From contig JAJQJQ010000068.1 in NCBI GenBank assembly GCA_028622995.1, positions 744,001-808,000 on the forward strand: a DNA stretch of 64,000 bases, written 5' to 3'. The notes beneath the pieces are model-generated. The model did no database searches and was not told the DNA's origin. It saw only the letters and a program-made list of their open reading frames with translations. Shown in pieces: positions 38,036-51,000 of this stretch. The DNA is from Panagrolaimus kolymaensis (lineage: Eukaryota; Nematoda; Chromadorea; Rhabditida; Panagrolaimidae). Within the stretch, counting starts at the first letter, position 1. Every line of letters starts with the position of its first letter. The translations under genes were made by a program, and so were the position numbers.

Positions 38036-38099
38036 AGAAAGATAATTATTAATTCAAGCAATTTATTTACAAACAAATATGTTTATTGTAAATAATAAT

Positions 38100-39063
38100 T
38101 TACAAATGTGTATTATCCGATTTTGTATGTGTTTCAAGGTCTCCATTTTGTGTTATTTCAAAAGTTGTAATTTCTTTAGTTATCTTTGTTTCGATATCCC
38201 CATTCTTTATTTCCCATGATGGAGCATCAGCATCTCTAGTATCTTTTATTCGATTTTCTCGTGTTGGTGGTCGCAATAAAAGGGCTTCAAGCTGAAATTT
38301 TAGTTGGTTTTTTAGGAGATTTTAAAGTTGTTAAAGGATCAATCAAAACTTACTTTACCAACTGGAACTTCAACTAAAACTGAAAGAACCAAAGCCAAAG
38401 CAAAACTTAAAACTACAATGGGAATATAAAAATTTATCAACATTTGCCATAAACTTGAATAATATATTGCATTCTTTTCAAGTCCATAAACTTATGTAAT
38501 TAATGGGTAATGAACCAAATATGCGCAACAGGGTTGCACGAAAATGGAAAAATTTCGCTTTCGCGAAAGACGAAATTTTTAAAGTTTAATTTCGCGAAAT
38601 TTCGCGAAAACGAAACGAAACGAAAGTAAAAATTAGTTTTTTTTGTTTGTAGATACTGATATTTTTTTTTCGAAAAAATAATTACTATTAATGCTTGAAA
38701 TATATTATTTTAAATTTCATTAAGCGAACATCAGTTGTTTAACCTTTTTTTGTCTAAAATTTTTCTCAAACATAAAAATTCCCAAAAAATGAAAATTTTT
38801 CAAATTTTTTCTATAATTTTTTATCCAAAAAGAGGTTTCACGAAATTTATTAAAAAATTTCGCGAAACGCGAAACGAAACGAAATTAAAAAAACACGCGA
38901 AATTTCGCGAAAGCGAAAGACGAAACGAAATTTCGTGCAACCCTGATGCGCAATATGATAATCGCCCTAATGGAACCCAAATATTCCATGACATAAATTG
39001 ATTTATTGGGCCTCCATAACCATAATAACAACTAACAAGAATCCAAGTTAATCCCAACGCCCA
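38100..39063 (-). pseudogene. NRF-6-type acyltransferase (acyltransferase-3 family) remnant B, split by a MITE
   Basis: On the minus strand the frame begins near 39063 with WALGLTWILVSCYYGYGG. It continues NQFMSWNIWVPLGRLSYCAYL (interrupted after Ala by the MITE at 38945-38529), then VHYPLIT, then an in-frame TAA at 38494-38492, then VYGLEKNAIYYSS. A final membrane segment ends EVPVGK at a GTAAGT donor (38354). The last exon (38291-38100) starts LEALLLRPP and ends at TAA. These are the last transmembrane helices and C-terminal tail of the nematode integral-membrane O-acyltransferase family. Everything upstream of the tryptophan is missing. Truncation, the MITE and the internal stop make it a clear pseudogene. 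Confidence 0.85.
38521..38953. mobile_element. hAT-type MITE (38529-38945, 417 bp) with 8-bp duplication ATGCGCAA
   Basis: Terminal inverted repeats CAGGGTTGCACGAAA and TTTCGTGCAACCCTG bound the element. ATGCGCAA is present at 38521-38528 and 38946-38953. There is no coding capacity. The interior is filled with TTTCGCGAAA-type palindromic units clustered toward both ends. It sits in the coding sequence of acyltransferase remnant B; removing it restores the conserved SYCAYLVH reading. The ends differ inward of CAGGGTT from those of the large hAT elements, so it belongs to another family. Confidence 0.9.
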
Positions 39064-39289
39064 GTATCAGGATTTTCAATATTATTTACATTTCCATTGT
39101 TTGTTGTTGTTTCTTCATCCCATAATGGAGCCTTGTCATCGTTCAATTTTTCCGATGGCCTTGATCTGAGAAATAAAACTTCAAGCTACAACTTTTTACT
39201 TATATTTTTTCTTTGAATTTTTTCCTTATGAAATTCTTACTTTTCCAACTGGAACTTTCGCTAATGCAAATAATAACAAAGCAAAACTC
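39048..39289 (-). pseudogene. Acyltransferase remnant A: C-terminal two exons only
   Basis: Exon 39289-39241 encodes the end of the last membrane helix, SFALLLFALAKVPVGK, up to a GTAAGA donor. Exon 39185-39048 starts LEVLFLRSRPSEKLNDD and ends GRWD then TAA. The VPVGK/LE junction and following LR-rich tail match remnant B, so this is a paralogue. No exons for the other helices occur upstream to 40106. Its last codons overlap the first codons of remnant B in a different frame, placing the deletion join near 39063. Confidence 0.8.
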
Positions 39290-40106
39290 CTGTAAAAAAA
39301 ATTTCATCTTTGGTCGCAAAAAAATTTTGAAACCATGGTGGACATTTTAAAATATACATAAATTTTCAATTCTTGTGTTTTATGAAATAAATAAATTTTA
39401 AAAAATAAACTTTTTTATTTACCGGATCAAAACGATGGAATCAAATATTTTCTCGTAAACAATAAAATAATAATCACTGGGATAAAAGTATTTCTAATTT
39501 CATGAATGAAAGAAACGTCAAAAAAACAAAGTAAAAGTAAAATAATTTGTAACAATTTGAAAGTCGAAAAAAGATCGCTAAAATTTTCGAAATAAACAAT
39601 AACTATATTTGTATGTATGTTTAGAAGTCGGGAGGAGAGACAGAAAAATTTATGCAAAAAAAAATGGCAACAAAACAATGAAGAAAAAAAGACCTAATTT
39701 TAAGAAACTTTTTATAACCGTGAATTCCATATATTTAAAGAAAGAAAAACAGATATTTATAAATATGTATATTTAATATATTTTCTAATCAAATATTATT
39801 GGTCTAAAAAGGATAGAGTCGTCAAATAAAAAAAAATATAGCAAAGTAAAGTAAAAGAAATTTTCAGAAACAATTCAAAAAAAAATGAGGCATTTTCAAA
39901 ATTTTTTTTAGAAATTTATGTATTTTCGAGGAAAGAAAAGACGAAAGAAAAAAGAATCATTCTTGCTGTTTGAAAGCGAATAAGTAAGGAAGAATTTGTA
40001 ATTAATTTTTTTTGAAATTTGTTTATTTTATTTTTGAAAGAAGCTGACAATGATGAGTTTTTTGTTTCGCTGAGGAATAATAAATTATAATAATATTTAT
40101 AAATGA
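39290..40106. other. AT-rich stretch, no gene seen
   Basis: Holds the expected position of the missing acyltransferase exons but nothing resembling them. The 83-codon frame at 39427-39678 (-) is hydrophobic and Phe-rich by composition only. Confidence 0.45.
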
Positions 40107-43100
40107 CTAGGATGATCGACGAGGATTTTTTCGAGATATTGTTTTGCTGTTGAACTGAAAATAATTATATTTTTGAAGCAATAATAATGCAATTAAAATA
40201 CCAAATCCAAATAATATATATATTAAAAATGTTAGTCATTTTTTTTAAATAAAAAAAGAGTTATCTATCGAGTTTGATGAATCAAAAAAAAATTAGAAAT
40301 TAGTTTAAAGTAAAATACTTTTTCACTTTTAGAAAATTTTTGTTGAATTTTTTTAAAATTAAAAATCAAACTTTTTGTAACTCTTTTTTTTGTTGTTAAA
40401 ACATTGGACAAAAAACACAGCACCGCACAACCAAGCAAAGAATAAAAAATATTTAAAAAAAAAGTATTACCCTAGCAAAAAAAAGTGAGTAATAATAAAT
40501 TAATAAAAATAAGCGAAGCAATAGGATGGATTAATAAATTAATTAATTATATTTTCACTCTCGCGTTGAAGAACAACTCTTTGAACACCACCACACTCGG
40601 AGGAAGAAGAAATTGAAGCTTTATATTTTATTTGTTTGTTTGTTAAAAATCTTTTTTGCAAAATTGCAAATAATTAGCATAGGAACTAAATTTGTTGGCT
40701 ATTAGTAGTTGATTAATAATAATAAAAAAATTAAGGTTTAAATTTAAAAGTGTAAAATCAAAAAAAAGTTAAAAAATTATTTGTTTTTAGTGATTGGTTT
40801 AATTAATTTTAAAAACGTGAAAAAGAAAAATTAGGGTTATTTTGTTTATAAATATTATTTTGATTTGGGGCAACAAAGGAGGATGGAGAAGAGGTGGAAG
40901 AAGAAGAAAAATTATTTTTTTGCGAAATAGGCGATAGAAAAGTATCATGAATTTTTATATAACAAAAAATATTATTATTTCTCACCTTTTGTGATAATTC
41001 CATTCGTTCACGAAGTATTTCACGCCATATTAAACAAGCAGCTCCACCCCTAAAAAAAGATTATTTTTTGCAAGATAAAAATTTTTTAGTTTTCGTGCTT
41101 GAAGCCAAAAAAAATTTTTCGTGGTAAGAGAGAGAAGTAAATACTTACGTAACGCCAATACCCATAATTTCTTCTCTTGTAACAAAATCAACTAAATCAT
41201 TTTTAGTATATCCATTTCTTTGAATAATATTTATTGTATTTGAATCTGAACCAATTCGAGTTAAAAATTCTTCTAAATTTTCTTCATCCACATCTGGATT
41301 TTCATGATTTAAAACCACCGCAAGGGGAGGTTGTAAATTACTTAATGGATGTTGTTGTTGCCTTTGAGAAGAAGCATGAGATGGAAGATAAAAATCGATG
41401 GCGGGTGAAGTTTTTCCTGCAACAATAAATCCATCAGCAAGTTGCCTTTTTTCTTGTAAAGTATGTTCCAACAAAGTTTTATAATCTCGTTCCACCACTA
41501 TCAAATCTTCATAAAGCCTTAAAAAATAAAGATTTCAATTAATAATTTCCAGTCGAGACCAAATGAATCTATTATTTTTACCTCCGGATTTGATCAGCAT
41601 AAAATGCATGTTGTTGATTTAATTCAGGAATATTCCAAGTTCCCGTAGTTTCAATTCCAAGAGGTTGGTTATTTGCTGTGGCTGCTGCAATGGCCGCCGC
41701 CATATTTTGGCCATACTGTTTATCAGCTTCTTGGATTAAATTATGCGCGGGTTGTTCAGGAGCTAATAAATTTAATGCTGCTTGGACTCCACTTCGTATT
41801 AAATCGTCCAAACTGAAATATAGCTTTTTTAATTTTAGAAATTTGCATATTTAACTTTCAAGTTTTATTAACTGGTAATTTTGTTTTTAAAATGGAAATA
41901 AAAAATATTTTTTGTCACGATTATCAAAAATTTTCATAGAAAACTTCATTTTTTGAAAATAAAAAAATTTAATTACCTAAACATCCAATGAGGCTTAATT
42001 CCTCGATGTTTTAAAGCTGGATGAACCGAATTAGGAAATAAATACATAGCCACAGTTAATTGGGATTTTTGTTCTAGTCCCACTTCATTTCCAACATGTC
42101 TCAAAACATTTCCAAGCATTTCCGCATCTTTTTGTAATAAATAATTTCTTATTCCTTCAAGTAAAGTTTTAAGAATATCTTCTGAAAATAATCTCGTTCC
42201 TAATTCCGCTTCAATTGCATTTGACCATCGTTGAATCACTTCGGGTTCATGATCCACCATAAGGGCGGCTAAAGTTTTTCTTAATTCCACATCTTTTTGA
42301 AGATTAAAAAATCCATTATTTTCTTCTGCTATCGATGAACTTGATGGCATTGTACTGAATGGACTGGTATCCCCGAATGAAGGACTCGCGGTGAGTGGAG
42401 TTTGTAAATCCCTTAAAGGACTCGAGGGTTGTGAATATTGCAAAATCGAAGGGCTCGTAGTTCCACCTAAAGAATTTCCTGATTGATAATGACCTTGACC
42501 TTGGGCTTGTTGTTGTTGTTGTTGATATATTAACATTTGATTTGCTTCAAATGGATTACATGTATGTAAGTATGATGGTTGACATAAATTAGGTGATGCC
42601 GATGCAGGTTGTTGATTAGGTGCAGAAATAAAATTATTATTGTTATTGTTGTTGTTATTATTATGGTTAATATTTCCATTATTATTTGGTGCTTCTATTC
42701 GCAATCTCAAACCTCCAGTACCTTTTGAATTTCGAGCTGATGGATGTAATTCTGGATTAGGCGTGGTAGGGCCATTGGTAATTGAAATGGGCTTGGATGG
42801 ATATTTTGTTGAATTACTTCGAGCTAAAAAAATAGAATTTGAAAACAAAATTTTTTTAAATTATTAAACAAGTTTTTTAGGACTAACAAAATGAAAAAAA
42901 TAGGTAATGTCTCGAAAACTTTAATATTAGAAAAATTAATAAAATGTTATAACATTTTGATTTGTGGCGAAAGTTTTTAATTTCAATAACTTTTCATTCT
43001 ATTTTTCATTCAAACATAAATTTTTATTTTTTCAAGTAACTTACTGATAGGTCCAACGCCATTAGTAATATTTCCAGCGGTTAAATTATTTTGGGTTATT

Positions 43101-46100
43101 CCAATTCCGCTTAAATGTGATACACTTCGTTCTCTCATAAATTTACTATTCGCATGTTGTTTATGCTTTTTGACACTTCCACCCCGAGTATTTTGAGTTA
43201 TAAAAGGATCGTTTATAAGTTGGGCCGCTGTGGGTCGCTTATTTGGATCTGGTTCAAATGAAGATTTAATAAAATTTCTTGCAAGTTCAGATAGCTTTTT
43301 AGGAATCTCGGGATGAGTTTTAAACATTCCAACTTTAAACATTGCAGCTTGAGGAAGACCCAATTCGATGAATGGAGGCTTTCCAGTGGCCATTTCAATC
43401 ATGGTACAACCAAATGACCAAATATCCGCTGGTGGTCCATATCCTCGTTGACCATGATCAATAACTTCAGGGGCCATGTATTGGAGAGTTCCTGAAAAAA
43501 AAAATGGAAGGGTTAAAAAAAATATTCTCTGACAGCAATGAAATAAAATTTTTTTAATGCATTTTAAAAATCAATTCTCAAAGTTAAACGAATAAATTTT
43601 TGGAAATTTCGAAAAAAAGTTTTTTGTTTCCGAATTCTAAAATCTTTTTATTCTAATTTTCATTTCTTAATTAAAGTTGCGCCCTTTGAATTTTTTCAAA
43701 TTTTTTAGTTTTTCTTTCATAATTAAATATAACATAAATTTTTGTTTGGAGACATTGTTTATCAAAAAAAATGTTTTATCATTTTCAGCTTTTAATTTAT
43801 GCAAATATCCCATTTTTGTTTGTTTACAAGTCTCGTTTTAGAATATCATAATTTTTTTCGTTTTCCAAAATTAATCCGCTTATTTTTTTTCTGTCAAACA
43901 AAAACGTAATAAACAAAATAAAAATGGAACTTAAAAAATTGCACGCAAACAAACAAACACATACCTTTAAAAGTATCAGCAACGGGATTTAATCCAGCTA
44001 AACGTTTACAAGTTCCAAAATCGCTTATTTTGCATAAACCACTATAAGTATTAACTAAAACATTTTCGCCTTTAATATCACGATGAACTATTTTTTGTTG
44101 ATGTAAATAATTAATTCCTTCCAAAATTTGTCTAGCATAAAATGCCATCGTCGCTTCATTATCATCTAATGGGCCCCATTTACTTCGAAGTAAATTACTT
44201 AAACTTCCACCAGGGACTTGTTCCATAAAAATTAAAAATACATCATGACCATTTTCTCGGGTTTCAACTTTAGACCCTAAATATTTGACTATGTTTTCAT
44301 GGGACAAAGTTGAGTGTAATTGAATTTCCTCCATTAAAGGTTGGACCTCTTCATCATTTTGGACTTCAATTTCTTTAACTACTATCGATCTAAAAGAATA
44401 ATTTTTACGTTGAGTCTCAAAAACGAAAAAATGATAGAATCAACAACAAACCTTTGGGTTGTGATATCTCTGGCAGCAATAACTGTGCCATAAGTGCCTC
44501 GACCAAGGATAACCTTTTCACCATTTGGGTCCAAATCATATTCATACTAAAATATAAAATAAAAATAGTTTCATTGAAATTTTATCTCTATTTTATCTCA
44601 AAACAAAAATTTATTCTAAAAAAGTTTTTTGTTTCAAAACAAAACTTTCTTTTTAGATTTTTTCAGTTTATGACGCAAAAATTTGCATAATGTCTTATTT
44701 TGGGGTCTCAAAGCAAAAGTCTCTTACTTGAATTTGATTTTGTTCTCCACAATCATGTAAGACTTTTCCATCGCATTCCATCATTTCAATAACTCTATTA
44801 CAAATTTCTGCACTTGGAAAGGTCAAACAAAAATCTTCTGAATTATCATGAACATATAAAAACATGCTACGATTATCTCGTTTATTAGCCGAAACCGCTC
44901 GAATATCTCCCACTTTAAATTCCCATCGATGAATTCCGGGTGGAGGAGATTTTTTTTGGCTATTTTCCAAAACATGTGAAAGAATTATTACATCATTTAC
45001 ATTAATTGTGATATAACTCGGCATATATTCTTTATTCACTTCTTGAATGAGCACGGGAAATCGAAAGGATGTAATTTCTTTTCCTGAATCTATAGCATCC
45101 ATAAAAAATTCAGTCCAAAATAAAAATGTTTGTTTCTCTTTTTCAATGGGAGAAATGGTGGCAGCGCAACGGGAAATTAATTTAATATTTTCCATGGTTG
45201 ATTTTAAAAACCATGTTGGAGGTTTTAACATTGCCATCGCTTGAGCCGCTTGACAAGCCTTTTTATAATCTTCTGCAAGGACAGAAACTTCAAAAAATGT
45301 TGCAACATCCCAATAATCTTCCAAATTTGATAAAGCCCCTTTTCGACCCAACAAAGAATTGAGGACCACGGCAATTTGTTGCATTTCTTCATTATATTCA
45401 AATTGTTCGCCTTTGGCCCTTAGCAAAGTAGTTAAATTAATTCCGCTATATTCAAGAGGGGAAATTTCAAAAGCTTTTCGATACCATTCAATTGCTTGCT
45501 CCAAAGCTTCTTTATCTTCATAATTACTTGCAATAAATTTATCTTTATATACTCTTCCAGCTAAACACACAACATCAGGAGAAACGGGTTCTTTTTTAGC
45601 ATCCGCAGTTTTCATAATATCTTTCACCGTTTGAATGCATTTTTCTCGATCGCCTGTTTGATTTCTTCGATTTAATGCAAATGCATAATGAAATCTTACA
45701 GCTTGAACGTGGACGATATCCTTTCTGCCAATCTTTTTTAAATCATCCACTAAATTTATCATTGCATCATAATCTTGTGTATCTCGATAACATAACAACA
45801 TTTGGATTACAGTATCAGGAGTCATAACATCGGGATTATCTAATCGAGTTCTCATACACTGCAAAAATTGATTGGCTTCTTCGTTACTCATATCTTGAAC
45901 TTTTCTTAAATCAGATAAAAATTTCTCTTTTGCATGAGCATTCGCATCGATTTGAACCGAAGCTAAAGCTTGTTTAATTCGTTCACCAAAAGTTAAAGCA
46001 TTTGGATGGCCTTTTTTACTGAACCCTTGAAATCGATCCATTCTCGTCGATTTATCCACCGATAATAAAAGGGAATTGTCTTCAGTGGAAAGATAATAAA

Positions 46101-48095
46101 ACATTAGGTGTAATCGTGGGAAAGTTTTCTAAAAAATATAAAATAATTATTAATTTAAGATATTTCGCGGTAAGTTTATTAATGAAAAAATTTATTTAAA
46201 TTTGCCTATAAAAAATAGTTTATTTTGCAATCACAAATTTTTATAATTAAAGAATTTAAAAAAAATATTTTGCTTTAAAATTTTTCGAAATAAACCAAGC
46301 ACATGAAAAAAAAGCGCTGCTTAAAATAGTCATTTTTAAATTTATTTTTTACAGGTGTAAAAATTTAACTTTTTTTAATTTTTACACCAACGCCATAAAA
46401 GTGTGTGATAATCCAAAGTAGCACTTAAAAAAAGCCAAACTACCTTTTTCAATTCTTTTTTTTTTGCTCATAAAAAAATAAGAAAAGAAGCCCCATAAAT
46501 ACATACACGTTTGGCAGTAGCTTACAATTAATGGATTTGTAACTTTTTATTAAAAGTTAAAATTAAAAGCTCACGCCATTTGAAAGAAAAATTGTTTATT
46601 TGTGCTATTTTGGAAAAAAAAATTATTACGCAGGTTTATGTTTTCGGTTGATTACTTTTTTTTGTTGAAAAATAATACCCTTTAATTAAAAAAACTTTTT
46701 GAGAAAATCTTCTTTAAAAGTTTTTTACTGTAGCTTTACTGTTTTTAAATAATTTTTTTTCAACAAAAAAACTTTTTTGGAATCTTTTTAAATTTTTTTT
46801 TGTTATTGTTTCTTACTTTTAAAGCTTCGCTAATTCGATATTCAGCAGTTTCATCAGGTCTATACATAATAATAATATTATATATTTGTTGCATGGATTC
46901 TCGAACCCCCACATGATAACAAAGTGAAGGTTGTTGAGTATGAAATGTAAAATCAACTAATGCTACATCAGCACTATAAAATATATCCAATGTTTTAGTT
47001 TCACCATAATCCAATCTTGCAAAATCTATGAGCTAAAAAAAATATTATTTAAAAAAAATGTTTTTGGAATTAAATAAATATTAATTTTATGGTGGCATTT
47101 TCGGAACGAACTACAGTATGGTTATTTATTTCCTGACTACAAATCTTTCAGATTTCTGTGTTTATTTTAATCTTAAAATTTTGAGTGACCCCAAAAGTGG
47201 TATTTAAAAATTTATTTAAATTAAAGGTTTCATGTTTTCTTTAATAAAAAAATATATTTTACAATCGTTTCCTGATTACAGTAATATATTTATTTGAAAA
47301 AATATTTCTTTTTTAGGAACTCCTCCCTCAACAAATACACCTTTATTTTAATTGACATCTTTTTTGTTTTGTACTTTACAAAAAAAATGTTTCTTTTTAT
47401 GTTATAAAATTAAATTCTTGAAACGGCTAAAAATACTTTAAAATATGAGAAAAGGCTTAATTAAAAAAATAAAAAGCCTACAAAAAGTTTGGAACTAACT
47501 ATAAAAATGTTTTATAGCTAAAAAAAATAAGTACCAAAACACACATTACTTTCAAATAAAGAATCTTTAAATTTAAAATTTAAAATTTTTAACTACACAA
47601 AAAAGTTTTATGGAAAGTCATTCACTCAATTAAAGAAAAAAAATTTTAAAATGAAAAATTCAAAATAATGCTTACATTCAAATGAACATTGAGAGATTCA
47701 GCTACGGCTTCAATATTTTTGCATGCTAATTCACGAATTTTTAAATATTTTTGTTGTTTTAAATCCATAACTAAAACCATTTGCAACCTTCTTCCACCTG
47801 AAGATGAAGTAGTGGAATGTCCAATAGGAAAACGTTCAGATAGTTTTGGTGAAGCATTAGCTTGTTGTTGTTGCGAGCCACTCGTGGACGGTTGGCTTCC
47901 AGCTCGTTGAGAAGCCGAAAAGCTTCGATGTTGTTGAGTCGTGGAACTTCCTGAGATTGATGGCATTAAATCCGCGGCGCATGAAGAAGAAAACCCATGA
48001 TTCGTTCCAGCGGCTGCAGAAGATTTTCTTTGATGATTCAAAGCATGTTTGGCAAGAGCTAATTTTGGTTTAGACATTGGCGACGAATTACTCAT
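40107..48095 (-). CDS. nsy-1: ASK1-family MAP kinase kinase kinase, 11 exons, about 1520 aa
   Basis: Exons: 48095-47676, 47032-46817, 46128-44728, 44546-44452, 44389-43965, 43491-43045, 42823-41977, 41812-41582, 41517-41149, 41049-40986 and 40154-40107; all phases match (4563 bases). ASK1/NSY-1 phosphorylates MAP2Ks upstream of p38/JNK in stress and innate immunity. Residues 1-140 are a Ser/Gln-rich leader. [20 protein letters not shown] and the following FYHLGVRES-like stretch form the ASK N-terminal domain. Residues 213-679 hold the helical central regulatory region and PH-like domain. The kinase spans about 685-970: GRGTYG (694-699), VVKEI with Lys716, HRDIKGEN (Asp815), DFG (834-836), MAPE (858-861). 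Asn- and Gln-runs, an [15 protein letters not shown] helix region, a coiled coil and a SAM-like C-terminus follow. The last 16-codon exon lies beyond an 831-bp intron; readthrough at 40986 would give an alternative end. Confidence 0.93.
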
Positions 48096-51000
48096 GGATA
48101 TCAAAAATAAAATAAGGTGCTAGTTGAGTGTTTTTTTTTGTACCAAATTGACTTTTATTTACAAATAAAAAAAAATAAAATTATTTAATTATTGAAAAAA
48201 TTTATAACATAATTTGTTGGTTAAAATAAACCTAAAAAATGGATAAAAATTTAAACAATGTTTTTTGAGTGCAAAAAAAGTTCGAAAAAAAAAACAACGC
48301 ATTTAATTAAAAATAACACTTTTCACGGTTCATAAATTATTTATTTGATGGAGTTTAAAATAGACCGAAAGAAAGAGAAAATGAGGCAAAAAAAATGGAC
48401 AGCTGAAGAAAAAAAAGACATAAAAAATTCAGTTACAAGAAACGTTTTTTGTTTCTAATTTAAATTCGGTTTCAAAGAAGTAAATAGTGGCTGTTGCTGA
48501 AGCTAAATTTAAGTTAATTATTTTGGCGAAATTAATAATTTCAAAATTATTAAAGAAACCTTTTTTAATCTTAAGCTTATAATAATAAAAAAATTTATAA
48601 AAACAGAGCAGCAAAATACCTTTATTTTTCTGCATCTACCTTTCGCCTACTCTCAAAAACAATCTCAACAACAACAAAAATTAAACAAAAGAATCCATTA
48701 ATCCTTTTTTATTCTTAATAAAAACTCTGTTTTTATTTTATTTTATTTTTATCTGAATTTAAATTTATCTTTTATGGTTTCTTCTTCTTTTTTATTCATA
48801 TAAAAAAGAATTAAAAAAAAAACTCTGGCATCCAAAAAAGCTGCTTGCAGCAGCAAAAAAAATAAGGAGGAAACCGAAGAAAAAAACTTATTTATTGAAA
48901 GGCCAAAGTTTGACGCAAAAGTAAGAGAAAAAGAAGAAATACGACTTTTTTAGGTTGGTTCAAAAAAAGGATGGGAAAAGCGGCTGCACATGGATGGAAA
49001 TAAATTTAAAAAAAAGGTTAGCAGAAAGAAAAAGAAGATATGAAAGAAAAAATAATGAATTTTTTTTGGAAATATAAAAGCAAACTAAAACGAATGAAGC
49101 TACTTTGAACATACTTAAGCCTAAGCGAGATGAGAGAGAGTCTAGTATCGTTTGCCATTGCCGAAAAAGAGGGTTTGTTGCTTCATGGAATAAAAAATAA
49201 GAAAGAAAGAGGGTATTGTGGACGACGACGCCTAGAAGCTAGCAGCAACTTGGTCCAAAAAATGGCTTAAATGATGAAAAAAAGGCATTAAAAAACAGAC
49301 AAATTGAAAAAAACTCATCAACTTTGAAAATAAAAATTTTGCAAAAAAAAAAAAAGCGAAAAAGCTTGCAATAGAAAAGATCAAAGAGGTCAACGATTGA
49401 AAAGTTTCAAAGCCATAAAAATTACCGAAAGCCAAACCAACCACGAAAATATTATCACTTTTTTTTGATTCTGGATTTTTTGGAGAGAAATTAAGATTAA
49501 ATATTTAAAAAAACTTGAATAAATAATATATTTCATAAAAAAAGTTAAAGCCAAAGTTTTGGTGTTTGGCTTTCATATAAATAATTTTCAAAAAAATCCA
49601 TCCTTAAAAAATTATGAAGCCGAATATTTCTGCTCTTATTTAAATTTATGTAAGTAACTCAAAAAGCCTACAAAATGTATAAAAAAAAGTAAATCTCTAC
49701 AAAAAATAAAAATAAATTTAATCGGGTGCCGCTGCGCTACTTTTTAAAAGCAGGCAATATAATTTTTTTCTTCTCTGACGCACGAAGAAAAAATTGCTTA
49801 CATTAAAACAACCTTATTTTTTCTTTTTTTCTAAAAAATTTAATAAAAATAATTTATTTTTCCTTTTAAAAATAGAAAAAAAAACCAAAAATAAAAAAAT
49901 AAATAATAGCTCAATTTTGAAAAGATTAAAAACACTTTTTTTTTGAAGTCAAAACCATAGTCGCTTGCTTTTATAGGTTTTCAAAAAAAAATAAAAAATA
50001 ATATAAAATTTGAATGTTCGATAGTCAAGCTTGCTTCTTCACTCCCATCCCATATTTTTTTTCAAGCATATGCTGATCTCTTGGGAGAGGGAGGATTAAC
50101 CAATTATGGGAATATATATATCTATGTTTTTTTTCCATTCCTTCATTCCACCTACAACAACAACGACGTGAACTTTATACATATTTATTTTTTTATTTGT
50201 AGCTCAAAAAAAGAAAGGAAGAGGATAACGTCATGTATGTTTTATTGGAGCATCCTAGGCTGCTGGTGGCTATGAAAGGCAAAAAGAACTTTAATTTGAG
50301 CTGAAAAATGACGACAAAAAAAATAAAATAAGATAAATGGCATACATACACGAGAGAGCGAAAAAAGATTGATAAGGTTAATAAAAATTTTTTTTCTGTA
50401 ACTGAGTTAAAAAAGAAAATTATAGTGTCTTTTTAAAGAACAAAATAAAATCAAAATACGAAAATAAAAATGTAATCAAAAAATTTTCAAGTATAGTAGA
50501 AAATAAAAAAGTTTAAGTTTTCGGAACACAAATTTATGATACGATAGAAACAAGTTTTTTAGCTTTTGGTTGTCTGCCTTTAAAAAAACGTCAAAAATCA
50601 ATTTGGTAAACTTCATTCATTCAAAGTAGCGAATGAGTTTCATTCATTCATAAGAAAAGAGAAAAGACAGAATTGAAGCTTCAGAGTAACAAGAAAATTT
50701 CACGCTCTTTGAATCAAAAGTTTACTATCCACAAAAAATCCGAAAAATGAGGAGAAAGTTTGCTTGAATAAACAAATAATAAAAAAGTTTAAAGAATTGA
50801 ATTGGTAAGTTTACTTCCTGAAAGAAAGAAAAAAAAATTTGAGTCTAATAAGTGCATGTTTTTTAACAAAAGTTTATTGAGGACACATGGACGCAAAATT
50901 AAATTTAAAAAATTATCAAAAGTTGGTAAGATCAAATTTTTTGTTTCTAAGAAACTTAAACTATGTCAGAAACCACTCAAACGAAAAACAATGATGACTA

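Noticed and set aside
42500..42680. CAA/ATT tandem repeats as a microsatellite or CRISPR-like array
   Set aside because: They encode Gln- and Asn-runs within nsy-1 and have no spacer structure. No CRISPR array or prokaryotic operon structure occurs in the window.
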